Of a stretch of 47,252 nucleotides of DNA, positions 34,890 through 42,595 are shown piece after piece. Both the position numbers and the translations under genes were made by a program. The DNA lies in assembly GCA_047921075.1 (NCBI GenBank), contig JBLRWS010000012.1, positions 1-47,252 of the forward strand. The letters run 5' to 3'. Positions within the stretch are counted from its first letter, which is position 1. Every line of letters starts with the position of its first letter. Source of the DNA: JBLRWS01 sp047921075 (GTDB lineage: Bacteria; Bacteroidota; Rhodothermia; Balneolales; Balneolaceae). The notes beneath the pieces were generated by a model. That model worked only from the letters and a program-made list of their open reading frames with translations. It did not search any database and had not been told where the DNA came from.

Positions 34890-36029
34890 ATGGATCAATT
34901 TCGGGTAGCTCTCTTCAGCGGTAATTACAATCATATTCGAGATGGCGTATCCCTTACCCTGAATCGCATGGTAGGTTTTATGCAGCAGCACGGGGTTGAG
35001 TTTTTGATCTTTGCCCCAACCAAGCCGGAACCCGCCTTGGAGCATAACGGCACGCTGGCTTCTGTACCCTCTAAATCGATACCCGGCCGGCCCGAATACC
35101 TGATCAGTACCGGATTGCCAGCCGACCGTATTGAAAAACTGGAGGCTTTTAAGCCCGATCTGGTACACATCGCCACACCCGACATTCTGGGGTACAAAGC
35201 ACTGAAATGGGCACAAGCCAATAATGTGCCGGTGGTGTCTTCTTTCCACACCCATTTCGCAAGTTATTTGAAATATTACAAGCTTCAGATGCTGGAGCCG
35301 CTTGGGTGGGCTTACTTTCGCTGGTTCTACGCTCAGTGCGAACAGGTGTATGTGCCCACGCCATCCATGGCTGAAGAGCTGGAGAAGCAAGGCATCGAAA
35401 CCGATTTGCGAATTTGGGCACGGGGCATTGAGACCGACCGGTTTGGGACCGAAAATCGATCAGAGCAGTGGCGAAAGGAGCTCGGATTTAAAGAAGGCGA
35501 TCTGGTTATAACCTTTATTTCCCGCCTGGTCTGGGAGAAAAACCTGCGCATTTACGCCAACGTTGTGAATCGGTTAATGGAAAAGCATGATCACGTAAAA
35601 GGGCTTGTGGTGGGTGATGGGCCGGCGATGGAAGAGATGAAGCAGATGATGCCGAAGGCTGTATTTACAGGTTTTTTAACCGGCAAGGAGCTTTCCACGG
35701 CATACGCAAGCAGCGATCTGTTTCTGTTTCCATCCGATACGGAAACATTTGGCAACGTCACACTCGAAGCGATGGCAAGTGGACTCCCCTGCGTGGTTGC
35801 CGATGCAGTAGGCAGTAAATCGCTGGTAGAGCATGGCCAAAACGGTTTTCTTGCAAATGTTGATAATGAAGCGGAATTTTATGACTATACAGAACAACTT
35901 GTTCTAAACGGCAACTTGCGAAACGAGATGAGCCGTAAATCGGTTGAAAAAGCAGAAGGGTACAGTTGGGAAGTAATCAACGGTCTTTTGCTCGAGTACT
36001 ATAAAGATGCGTTGACGGTACGCGTCTAA
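34890..36029 (+). CDS. GT4-family glycosyltransferase
   Basis: This 379-residue retaining glycosyltransferase has the GT-B fold of family GT4. The N-terminal Rossmann domain begins VALFSGNYNHIRDGVSLTL, with HTHFASYLKYY near residue 130. The C-terminal domain has FISRLVWEKN, VVGDGPAMEEM, TGFLTGKELSTAYASSD and the donor-binding segment FPSDTETFGNVTLEAMASG (about 280-298), where the E-x7-E pair is kept. The resemblance is to mannosyl- and sulfoquinovosyl-transferases such as MgtA or SqdX, acting on lipids at the inner membrane. Placed between a ceramide-reductase-like gene and serine palmitoyltransferase, it may glycosylate a sphingolipid. The start ATG is 79 bases from the divergent SDR gene. 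Confidence 0.85.
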   Translation: MDQFRVALFSGNYNHIRDGVSLTLNRMVGFMQQHGVEFLIFAPTKPEPALEHNGTLASVPSKSIPGRPEYLISTGLPADRIEKLEAFKPDLVHIATPDILGYKALKWAQANNVPVVSSFHTHFASYLKYYKLQMLEPLGWAYFRWFYAQCEQVYVPTPSMAEELEKQGIETDLRIWARGIETDRFGTENRSEQWRKELGFKEGDLVITFISRLVWEKNLRIYANVVNRLMEKHDHVKGLVVGDGPAMEEMKQMMPKAVFTGFLTGKELSTAYASSDLFLFPSDTETFGNVTLEAMASGLPCVVADAVGSKSLVEHGQNGFLANVDNEAEFYDYTEQLVLNGNLRNEMSRKSVEKAEGYSWEVINGLLLEYYKDALTVRV

Positions 36030-36106
36030 CCCCAATTTACGTTGTTGAAACAATGAGTTAGCATATCTGAGCCTATCACAGAAAATTAACAGTTTGGCTT
36101 TGCTAA

Positions 36107-36137
36107 TTTGATAGAAACGTAATACTCGGTATATTTA
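36107..36137 (+). promoter_or_regulatory. Candidate promoter of serine palmitoyltransferase
   Basis: TTTG (36107-36110) is followed after 19 bases by TATATTTA (36130-36137), one base off TAnnTTTG, with the right spacing for a Bacteroidota promoter. The -7 element ends 7 bases before the ATG at 36145, so the transcript would be almost leaderless, or translation starts at ATG 36169. Confidence 0.5.
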
Positions 36138-36144
36138 ACAGTTA

Positions 36145-37413
36145 ATGATTAATGCAAGTAACGACCTAATGGGCGAACCTGAAGCCGACGTTCAATACAA
36201 AAAGATTTTTAAGAAAGCCTACGATTTTACTACTGCAGATGAGATTAAAGATCGTGGACTTTACCCCTACTTCAAGCCCCTTCAGGCCACCGACGGTACC
36301 ACCGTTCAGATAGAAGGCAAGGAAGTGATCATGGCCGGATCGAATAATTATCTTGGCCTGACCAATGATCCGCGAACCATCGAGGCGGCAATTAAAGTTA
36401 TCAAAACCTATGGTACCGGATGTACCGGGTCGCGTTACCTTAATGGTACCCTGGACCTGCATCTCGAGCTGGAAGATAAGCTCGCAGATTTTATGGGTAA
36501 AGATGCCTGCGTGCTGTTCAGTACCGGGTATCAAACCAACGAAGGGTCCATACAAACCATTGCATCACGCAACGACCTGATTTTTTCCGATCGTGATAAT
36601 CATGCCTGTATTGTTGTCGGTACACAAGTATCGAACGCCAAAACCATTCGATATCGGCATAACGACATGGAGCATCTGCGTCAATTGCTTTCTAAAGCCG
36701 ATCCTGATGCAGGAAAAATCATTGTGACGGACGGCGTTTTTTCAATGTCCGGCGTGATTGCGCATGTACCTGAGTTGGTAAAGCTGGCAACCGAATTTAA
36801 TGCCGCACTCTATCTGGATGATGCGCATGCCATTGGAGTGATAGGTGAAGGCGGCCGTGGCTCGGCATCTGTTTTTGGCTTGAAAGACGAAGTAGATCTG
36901 ATTAGCGGCACATTCTCAAAATCATTTGCATCTCTGGGTGGTTTTATTGTTGGCGATCTTGAAGTCATAGAATTTATCCGTCACCAATCACCGGCACACA
37001 TTTTCAGTGCAAGCATGCCTCCCGCTAATGTGGCAACAGTGTTAAAAGCGCTCGAAATTTTACAGGAAGAACCTTGGAGGCTTGCACGTCTCGAAGAGAT
37101 ATCGAACTACATGCGTACAGAATTGCGAAAACTCGGATTTAACGTATGGTCCAGCCAGACTCCGATCATCCCGGTTGTGATTGGTGAAATGTACGAGTGC
37201 TTCCAGTTTTGGAAAGATCTGTTCGAAGAGGGTGTGTACTCCAACGCCGTTGTGCCACCGGCTGTGCCTCAGGGCCAATCGCTGCTGCGAACCAGCTATA
37301 TGGCAACACATACCGATGCCCATTTGGATAAAATACTCAGTGCTTTCCGTACCGTGGGAATCAAGCACGGTATTATCGACAGAAACGGACGATCACTTGT
37401 AGATGTTAAATAA
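36145..37413 (+). CDS. spt: Serine palmitoyltransferase (alpha-oxoamine synthase)
   Basis: The enzyme joins serine and an acyl-CoA or acyl-ACP with loss of CO2, the first committed step of sphingolipid synthesis. This 422-residue PLP enzyme has the family residues at a fixed shift of 6 from the Sphingomonas SPT: His153, Asp225, His228 and Lys259 in GTFSKS. The loop VPPAVPQGQSLLRTS resembles the SPT PPATP loop more than the threonine-pathway KBL. Alternatives are 2-amino-3-ketobutyrate ligase or BioF, but there is no threonine dehydrogenase or biotin gene nearby. The start could be ATG 36145 or 36169. A GNAT-like gene follows after 6 bases, which supports the sphingolipid role. Confidence 0.82.
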   Translation: MINASNDLMGEPEADVQYKKIFKKAYDFTTADEIKDRGLYPYFKPLQATDGTTVQIEGKEVIMAGSNNYLGLTNDPRTIEAAIKVIKTYGTGCTGSRYLNGTLDLHLELEDKLADFMGKDACVLFSTGYQTNEGSIQTIASRNDLIFSDRDNHACIVVGTQVSNAKTIRYRHNDMEHLRQLLSKADPDAGKIIVTDGVFSMSGVIAHVPELVKLATEFNAALYLDDAHAIGVIGEGGRGSASVFGLKDEVDLISGTFSKSFASLGGFIVGDLEVIEFIRHQSPAHIFSASMPPANVATVLKALEILQEEPWRLARLEEISNYMRTELRKLGFNVWSSQTPIIPVVIGEMYECFQFWKDLFEEGVYSNAVVPPAVPQGQSLLRTSYMATHTDAHLDKILSAFRTVGIKHGIIDRNGRSLVDVK

Positions 37414-37419
37414 GCTACT

Positions 37420-38553
37420 GTGAGTGACCATTCAGCAACAGACGGTATCACCGTAGTCTCTACGAAGCAAGAGAAGCTTGATTTTATTGAGTTTCCGTAT
37501 CAACACTACGAAAACGATACGTACTGGGTACCGCCATTGAAAATGGAGCAGAAAAAACTGCTCAATACAGACAAAAATCCGTTTTTTCAAAATGCGGAAA
37601 TAGAGCTGTTCGTAGCCTACCGAAATGACAAGATTGCCGGTCGTATTGCCGCAATCATCGATCACCGGTACAACGACTATCATAATACAAAAACCGGCTT
37701 CTTCGGCTTTTTTGAGTGCATTGATCGCCAGCAAACAGCCAATTTGATGTTTCGGGTAGCGGGTGATTGGCTAAAAGCCCGTGGAATGAAAGAGGTGTTA
37801 GGCCCGGCCAATCCCGGTATGATGGATGAGCTCGGTATTTTAGTGGATGGATTTGACCGCTACCCATCTATTTTAATGCCCTATCACAAAGCATATTACG
37901 ATAAACTGATAAAAGGGGCGGGGCTGGATAAAGCTCAGGATTTGTTCACCTTTGAGGTAAACGATCAAAATGTGGATTATGACCGCGTTGATCGGGCGAT
38001 GGAGATTGTGAAACGGCGTGTGCCCGGTATCCATATTCGCAAAATGAATCTGAAAAAGATTAAGCAAGAGATTCTGATTGTTGAAGAGATTTATAACAAG
38101 GCCTGGAAAGACAATTGGGGATATATTCCGCTGTCTAAAGCGGAGTTTGATTATCTGGCAAGTGATTTAAAAACGATTGCCGATGATGATTTTACCCATA
38201 TTGCAGAAGTAGACGGCAAACCGGTTGGCTTTTCAGTGGCACTGCCCGATTATAATCAGGTTTTCAAAGAAATGGACGGTACGCTTTTTCCCACCGGCAT
38301 TTTTAAGCTCCTGTTCAAACGGAAAAAAATTAATCGTGTTCGCACTGCGCTGATGGGCGTTCTTCCCGAGTACAGAGGGCGGGGCATCGATATTCTGCTC
38401 CATCGCGAAGCGATTAAGAACGGCCCTCCGCGGGGGTTCAAAGCTTCTGAAGTAGGCTGGATTCTGGAGAGTAATATTGAGATGAATCGGGTGGCAGAAC
38501 GTCTTGGCGGTATAAAAGACAAAACCTATCGCATGTATATCAAAGAACTGTAA
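37420..38553 (+). CDS. YghO-like GNAT acyltransferase, bacterial ceramide-synthase candidate
   Basis: This 377-residue protein has an N-terminal region (about 15-190) with TYWVPPLKMEQKKLL, IAGRIAAIIDHRYND and LGPANPGMMDELGI. A C-terminal GNAT-like half follows, with GVLPEYRGRGIDILLHREAI near residue 310-330. It resembles the YghO/long GNAT group that includes the Caulobacter ceramide synthase bCerS. The GTG start at 37420 is 6 bases after the serine palmitoyltransferase stop, so the two are one operon. The natural reading is N-acylation of the sphingoid base or its keto form. The evidence is neighbourhood plus fold, not catalytic detail. Confidence 0.75.
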   Translation: MSDHSATDGITVVSTKQEKLDFIEFPYQHYENDTYWVPPLKMEQKKLLNTDKNPFFQNAEIELFVAYRNDKIAGRIAAIIDHRYNDYHNTKTGFFGFFECIDRQQTANLMFRVAGDWLKARGMKEVLGPANPGMMDELGILVDGFDRYPSILMPYHKAYYDKLIKGAGLDKAQDLFTFEVNDQNVDYDRVDRAMEIVKRRVPGIHIRKMNLKKIKQEILIVEEIYNKAWKDNWGYIPLSKAEFDYLASDLKTIADDDFTHIAEVDGKPVGFSVALPDYNQVFKEMDGTLFPTGIFKLLFKRKKINRVRTALMGVLPEYRGRGIDILLHREAIKNGPPRGFKASEVGWILESNIEMNRVAERLGGIKDKTYRMYIKEL

Positions 38554-38594
38554 AATCACTCGTTTTACTTCTGATTGAGCCTCAAATCCCGTAC

Positions 38595-38610
38595 ATTACA
38601 GGACTGTAAT
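38595..38610. promoter_or_regulatory. Perfect 16-bp palindrome before fumC
   Basis: ATTACAGGACTGTAAT has 7-bp perfect arms around GA and ends 23 bases before the fumC ATG. An outer pair, TTCTGATT (38569-38576) and AATCAGAA (38612-38619), encloses it. A two-base loop is too tight for an RNA hairpin, so a dimeric DNA-binding protein site is the better reading. The regulator is unknown. Confidence 0.4.
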
Positions 38611-38633
38611 TAATCAGAAAAAACCTATCTGAC

Positions 38634-40025
38634 ATGAGTGATTTCCGGGTCGAAAAAGATTCAATGGGTGAGGTAAATGTACCCAAAAACGCCTATTACG
38701 GTGCTCAAACACAACGAGCAGCCGATAACTTTCCAATCAGTTCACTTCGCTTTAACCGTGCATTTATCCGGGCGCTGGGCCGCATCAAACAGACAGCGGC
38801 GAAGGTGAACGCCGAGCTTGGTCAACTGGACAAGGGGTTGGCTGAGGCGATCCAAAAAGCAGCGAAAGAGGTGATGGATGGCGAGCTGGACGAGCACTTT
38901 GTGTTGGATATTTTTCAGACCGGATCAGGCACGTCATCGAACATGAATGCAAATGAGGTGATTGCCCGCCGTGCCAATGAGTTGTACGACGGAGACGCCG
39001 GCCCGGTGCACCCCAATGACCATGTAAATTACGGGCAGAGCTCCAACGATGTGATTCCGACAGCCATTCGCATCGCCGCGGTAGAATCGGCCGAAAGCGA
39101 ACTGCTCCCCGCCTTACGCCATTTGGCAAAAACGCTTCGGGCAAAAGGAAAAGAATTTAGCCACGTTGTAAAAACGGGCCGCACACACTTGATGGATGCC
39201 ATGCCGGTAACCATAGAACAGGAATTTGGCGGCTACGCCCGACAGATAGAGCTGGGCGTTGCCAGGGTAGATTCGGCACTGCAGCGCGTACTGGAGCTGC
39301 CCCAGGGCGGCACAGCGGTGGGAACCGGGCTGAACACCCACCCTGAATTTGCACGGCTATTTGCAGCGGATGTGGCCGATGCCACCGGTTACAGTTTCAA
39401 AGAGGCCGAAAACCATTTTGAAGCGCAGGCAACGGTGGATGCCCCCGTGGAACTGAGCGGGCAGTTAAAAACATTGGCTGTCGGGTTGATGAAAATTGGT
39501 AACGATTTCCGATGGATGAACAGCGGGCCGAACGGAGGCCTGTCGGAAGTGCAATTAATGGCACTGCAACCCGGCTCTTCCATTATGCCCGGTAAAGTAA
39601 ATCCTGTTATTGAAGAGTCGCTTACCATGGTATGCGCTCAAGTGATCGGTAATGACAGCACGATCACTGTGGCCGGGCAATCGGGGAATTTTGAACTAAA
39701 CGTGATGTTGCCGGTGGTTGCTCATAACTTACTGGAGTCCATTTCATTGCTGGCCAACGCTGCCCGCAACTTTGCCGATCGCTCAGTGAGCGGACTTACG
39801 GTTAAAGAGGAGCGAATTGGTGAAATGGTTGGTAAAAACCCGATTCTTGTAACGGCTCTTAATCCATTGATTGGGTACGACAAAGCGGCAAAAATTGCAA
39901 AAACAGCGTTTGTAGAAAACCGCGCCGTGCTGGATGTGGCAAAAGAGATGACTGATCTCTCGGAAGAGGAACTGAAGCGTGCACTCGACCCGATGAAGAT
40001 GACAACAGGCGGTTTTTCAGAATAA
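38634..40025 (+). CDS. fumC: Fumarate hydratase class II
   Basis: FumC interconverts fumarate and malate in the TCA cycle and needs no iron. This 463-residue protein of the fumarase/aspartase superfamily shows TGSGTSSNMNANEV (96-109), VNYGQSSNDVIPT, His185 in TGRTHLMDA, and the signature GSSIMPGKVNP (314-324) whose Ser is the catalytic base. The GTGLNTHP and GQSGNFELNVM stretches distinguish it from aspartase and argininosuccinate lyase. A perfect palindrome sits upstream, and the stop codon lies within a terminator. Confidence 0.95.
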   Translation: MSDFRVEKDSMGEVNVPKNAYYGAQTQRAADNFPISSLRFNRAFIRALGRIKQTAAKVNAELGQLDKGLAEAIQKAAKEVMDGELDEHFVLDIFQTGSGTSSNMNANEVIARRANELYDGDAGPVHPNDHVNYGQSSNDVIPTAIRIAAVESAESELLPALRHLAKTLRAKGKEFSHVVKTGRTHLMDAMPVTIEQEFGGYARQIELGVARVDSALQRVLELPQGGTAVGTGLNTHPEFARLFAADVADATGYSFKEAENHFEAQATVDAPVELSGQLKTLAVGLMKIGNDFRWMNSGPNGGLSEVQLMALQPGSSIMPGKVNPVIEESLTMVCAQVIGNDSTITVAGQSGNFELNVMLPVVAHNLLESISLLANAARNFADRSVSGLTVKEERIGEMVGKNPILVTALNPLIGYDKAAKIAKTAFVENRAVLDVAKEMTDLSEEELKRALDPMKMTTGGFSE

Positions 40026-40042
40026 CCGGCTGTATTTTTTTT
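40005..40042 (+). terminator. Terminator overlapping the fumC stop
   Basis: ACAGGCGGTT (40005-40014) pairs with AACCGGCTGT (40024-40033), one mismatch, around a 9-base loop, followed by A and eight T (40035-40042). The stem begins inside the coding end of fumC and contains its stop codon, so ribosomes finishing fumC would affect folding. Confidence 0.75.
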
Positions 40043-40122
40043 GAAAATGGCGAATTGGCCGTATCATTCCGCCCGAAAAGCCGGCGGCATGAACGCCCTC
40101 GGTCCGACGAAAAAACGATCTT

Positions 40123-42513
40123 ATGGCTACCAAAAACACGACCACCTATTCCAAAAAGCAGAAACAGGAATTTCTGGAAGATTTCCGTCTGGCTCACGCG
40201 AGCCGTACTATGAGTCTGATTGGCCGCAAAGAGGTGCTGACAGGAAAAGCCAAGTTTGGCATTTTTGGCGACGGCAAGGAACTGCCGCAAATTGCGATGG
40301 CCAAATTTTTCAAAAAGGGTGATTTCCGGTCGGGATACTATCGGGATCAGACATTTATGATGGCGATCGGGCAGCTTACGGTAGAGCAGTTTTTTGCTCA
40401 GCTGTATGCCAACCCCGATGTGGAGCAGGACCCCAATTCCGGTGGCCGGCAGATGAATGCGCACTTTGCGACACGGCTGCTTGACGAGGAAGGAAACTGG
40501 AAAGCGCAAACCGAGACGAAAAACACCTCGGCGGATATGTCGCCCACGGCCGGGCAGATGCCGAGATTATTGGGGCTGGCTCAGGCATCAAAAGTGTACA
40601 GAGAAAACGAACGGCTGCACGACCGCACAAAATTTTCGAAAAATGGCGAAGAAGTAGCCTGGGGTACCATCGGTGATGCCAGTACGTCGGAAGGCCTTTT
40701 CTGGGAAACGATCAATGCGGCCGGTGTGATGCAGGTTCCCATGATTGTGTCGGTATGGGATGATGGCTACGGCATCTCGGTGTCCAAAGAGTTTCAAACC
40801 ACCAAAGAGAGTATTTCCAAGGTGCTTCGTGGGTTCAAAAGAACCAAACGGGAGCCGGGATTTGAAATTTTAACAGTGAAAGCGTGGGACTACTCCGCTC
40901 TTTTGGAAACGTACGCCGAGGCAGAATCGATAGCCCGCGACGAACACGTACCGGTGTTGGTGCATGTAGAAGAGGTTACACAGCCGCAGGGGCACTCCAC
41001 GTCCGGTTCCCACGAGCGATATAAAAGTGATGACCGCCTCGAATGGGAAAACAATTACTGTTGCAACTACCGGTTACGCGACTGGATGATTGCTGAGGGT
41101 ATCGCCTCCGAAAAAGAGCTTGATGCCATTCAGGAAGAGACAGAAAAAGAGGTTAAAGAGAAGCAGAAAGCGGCCTGGGAAGCGTTTCAAAATCCGATTA
41201 AAGAGAAAAAGCAGGAGCTGCTCGATCTTTTAGATAAGGTTGACGGTGATTCTGTTGCAGAGCTGACAAAGCAGCTGCAGCGCAAGAACCGTCCACTCAG
41301 GCGCGATGTGATAACCATCGCCCGGAAAGCACTTTTTGAGTTACGGGATATGGACTCGGAGGTTGTGCAAGAGCTTCACAACTGGCTGGATGCGAATCAA
41401 AAAGAGAATGAACAGCTTTATAATTCGCATCTGTATAGCGAATCGTCCCGCTCTCCGCTTCGAATTGAGGAGGTGAAACCCGCCTATCCCGATTCTCCCC
41501 AAAAAGTGGACGGGCGCTTGGTGCTTCGGGATAACTTTGATGTGCTGTTCGATCGATACCCTGAAACGTTGGTATTTGGCGAAGATACGGGTCGGCTTGG
41601 TGGTGTAAACCTGGGGCTGGAAGGAATGCAGAAAAAATATGGCGAGGCCCGGGTTAGTGATACCGGCATTCGTGAAGCGACTATTTTGGGCCAGGGAATT
41701 GGCATGGCCATTCGCGGATTGCGGCCCATTGCCGAAATTCAATATCTCGATTACCTGCTCTACTGTTTTCAAGGGCTCAGCGACGATCTTGCCACCATCC
41801 GATACCGAACGGCAGGGGGGCAGGCGGCACCGCTTATTGTACGTACCCGGGGGCATCGGCTGGAAGGAATTTGGCATGCAGGATCGCCGATGGGAATGAT
41901 TGTGCATGGCGCCCGCGGGGTGCATGTGTGCGTGCCGAGAAACCTTACGGATGCAGCCGGATTTTATAACACGCTCTTGCAGGGCGATGATCCGGCATTG
42001 ATTATTGAACCTCTGAACGCCTACCGCCTGAAAGAGCAGCTTCCGGAAAATCTCGGTGACTTCACCGTTCCGCTGGGTATACCGAAAATTCTGAATGAGG
42101 GAGAGGATATAACGGTCGTTTCGTACGGCTCAACACTCAATATTGTGGAATCGCTGCTGCCCGAGTTGGAAAAGGTCGGCATCTCTGTAGAGCTGATTGA
42201 TGTACGCACATTGCTGCCTTTTGATCGGAATCATATGATTGTGGAGTCGCTCAAAAAGACGAACCGTATTTTGTTTGTGGATGAGGATGTACCCGGCGGC
42301 GCCACCGGCTATATGATGCAGCAGGTACTGGATGTACAGAAAGGATTCTATTATCTCGAGTGCGAGGCGCGGTGCATTACCTCGAAACCACATCGAACGG
42401 CCTACGGCAGTGATGGTGACTACTTCTCGAAGCCGAGTGCGGAAGATATTTTTGAAGAGGTGTACGACATCATGAGCAACGCCAACCCATCCAAATGGAC
42501 GCCTCGTAAGTAG
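40123..42513 (+). CDS. Fused alpha-beta 2-oxoacid dehydrogenase E1 (branched-chain type)
   Basis: This 796-residue protein joins both E1 subunits of a 2-oxoacid dehydrogenase, most like branched-chain 2-oxoisovalerate dehydrogenase, which decarboxylates keto acids with thiamine diphosphate and passes the acyl group to an E2 lipoyl enzyme. The alpha part (about 1-340) carries the ThDP motif IGDASTSEG (183-191) with SVWDDGYGIS. A charged helical linker (about 340-450) leads to the beta part (about 460-796) with VFGEDTGRLGG, EIQYLDYLLYCF, and DVRTLLPFDRN. The fused form is usual in Bacteroidota. No E2 or E3 gene is next to it. It would supply branched acyl-CoA starters for iso fatty acids. Confidence 0.9.
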   Translation: MATKNTTTYSKKQKQEFLEDFRLAHASRTMSLIGRKEVLTGKAKFGIFGDGKELPQIAMAKFFKKGDFRSGYYRDQTFMMAIGQLTVEQFFAQLYANPDVEQDPNSGGRQMNAHFATRLLDEEGNWKAQTETKNTSADMSPTAGQMPRLLGLAQASKVYRENERLHDRTKFSKNGEEVAWGTIGDASTSEGLFWETINAAGVMQVPMIVSVWDDGYGISVSKEFQTTKESISKVLRGFKRTKREPGFEILTVKAWDYSALLETYAEAESIARDEHVPVLVHVEEVTQPQGHSTSGSHERYKSDDRLEWENNYCCNYRLRDWMIAEGIASEKELDAIQEETEKEVKEKQKAAWEAFQNPIKEKKQELLDLLDKVDGDSVAELTKQLQRKNRPLRRDVITIARKALFELRDMDSEVVQELHNWLDANQKENEQLYNSHLYSESSRSPLRIEEVKPAYPDSPQKVDGRLVLRDNFDVLFDRYPETLVFGEDTGRLGGVNLGLEGMQKKYGEARVSDTGIREATILGQGIGMAIRGLRPIAEIQYLDYLLYCFQGLSDDLATIRYRTAGGQAAPLIVRTRGHRLEGIWHAGSPMGMIVHGARGVHVCVPRNLTDAAGFYNTLLQGDDPALIIEPLNAYRLKEQLPENLGDFTVPLGIPKILNEGEDITVVSYGSTLNIVESLLPELEKVGISVELIDVRTLLPFDRNHMIVESLKKTNRILFVDEDVPGGATGYMMQQVLDVQKGFYYLECEARCITSKPHRTAYGSDGDYFSKPSAEDIFEEVYDIMSNANPSKWTPRK

Positions 42514-42539
42514 GGGGCAAATCGGAGTAAGAATACCGG

Positions 42540-42568
42540 CCTCAGTTGTGAAGTGTTATCAATTGAGG
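42540..42568 (+). terminator. Weak terminator-like hairpin after the E1 gene
   Basis: CCTCAGTTG (42540-42548) and CAATTGAGG (42560-42568) form a 9-bp stem with one wobble and an 11-base loop, followed by GTTGTTTAATT. It lies between the convergent E1 and efflux genes. The T-tract is poor, so the call is tentative. Confidence 0.4.
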
Positions 42569-42595
42569 GTTGTTTAATTACAGCGGGGATTCTTT

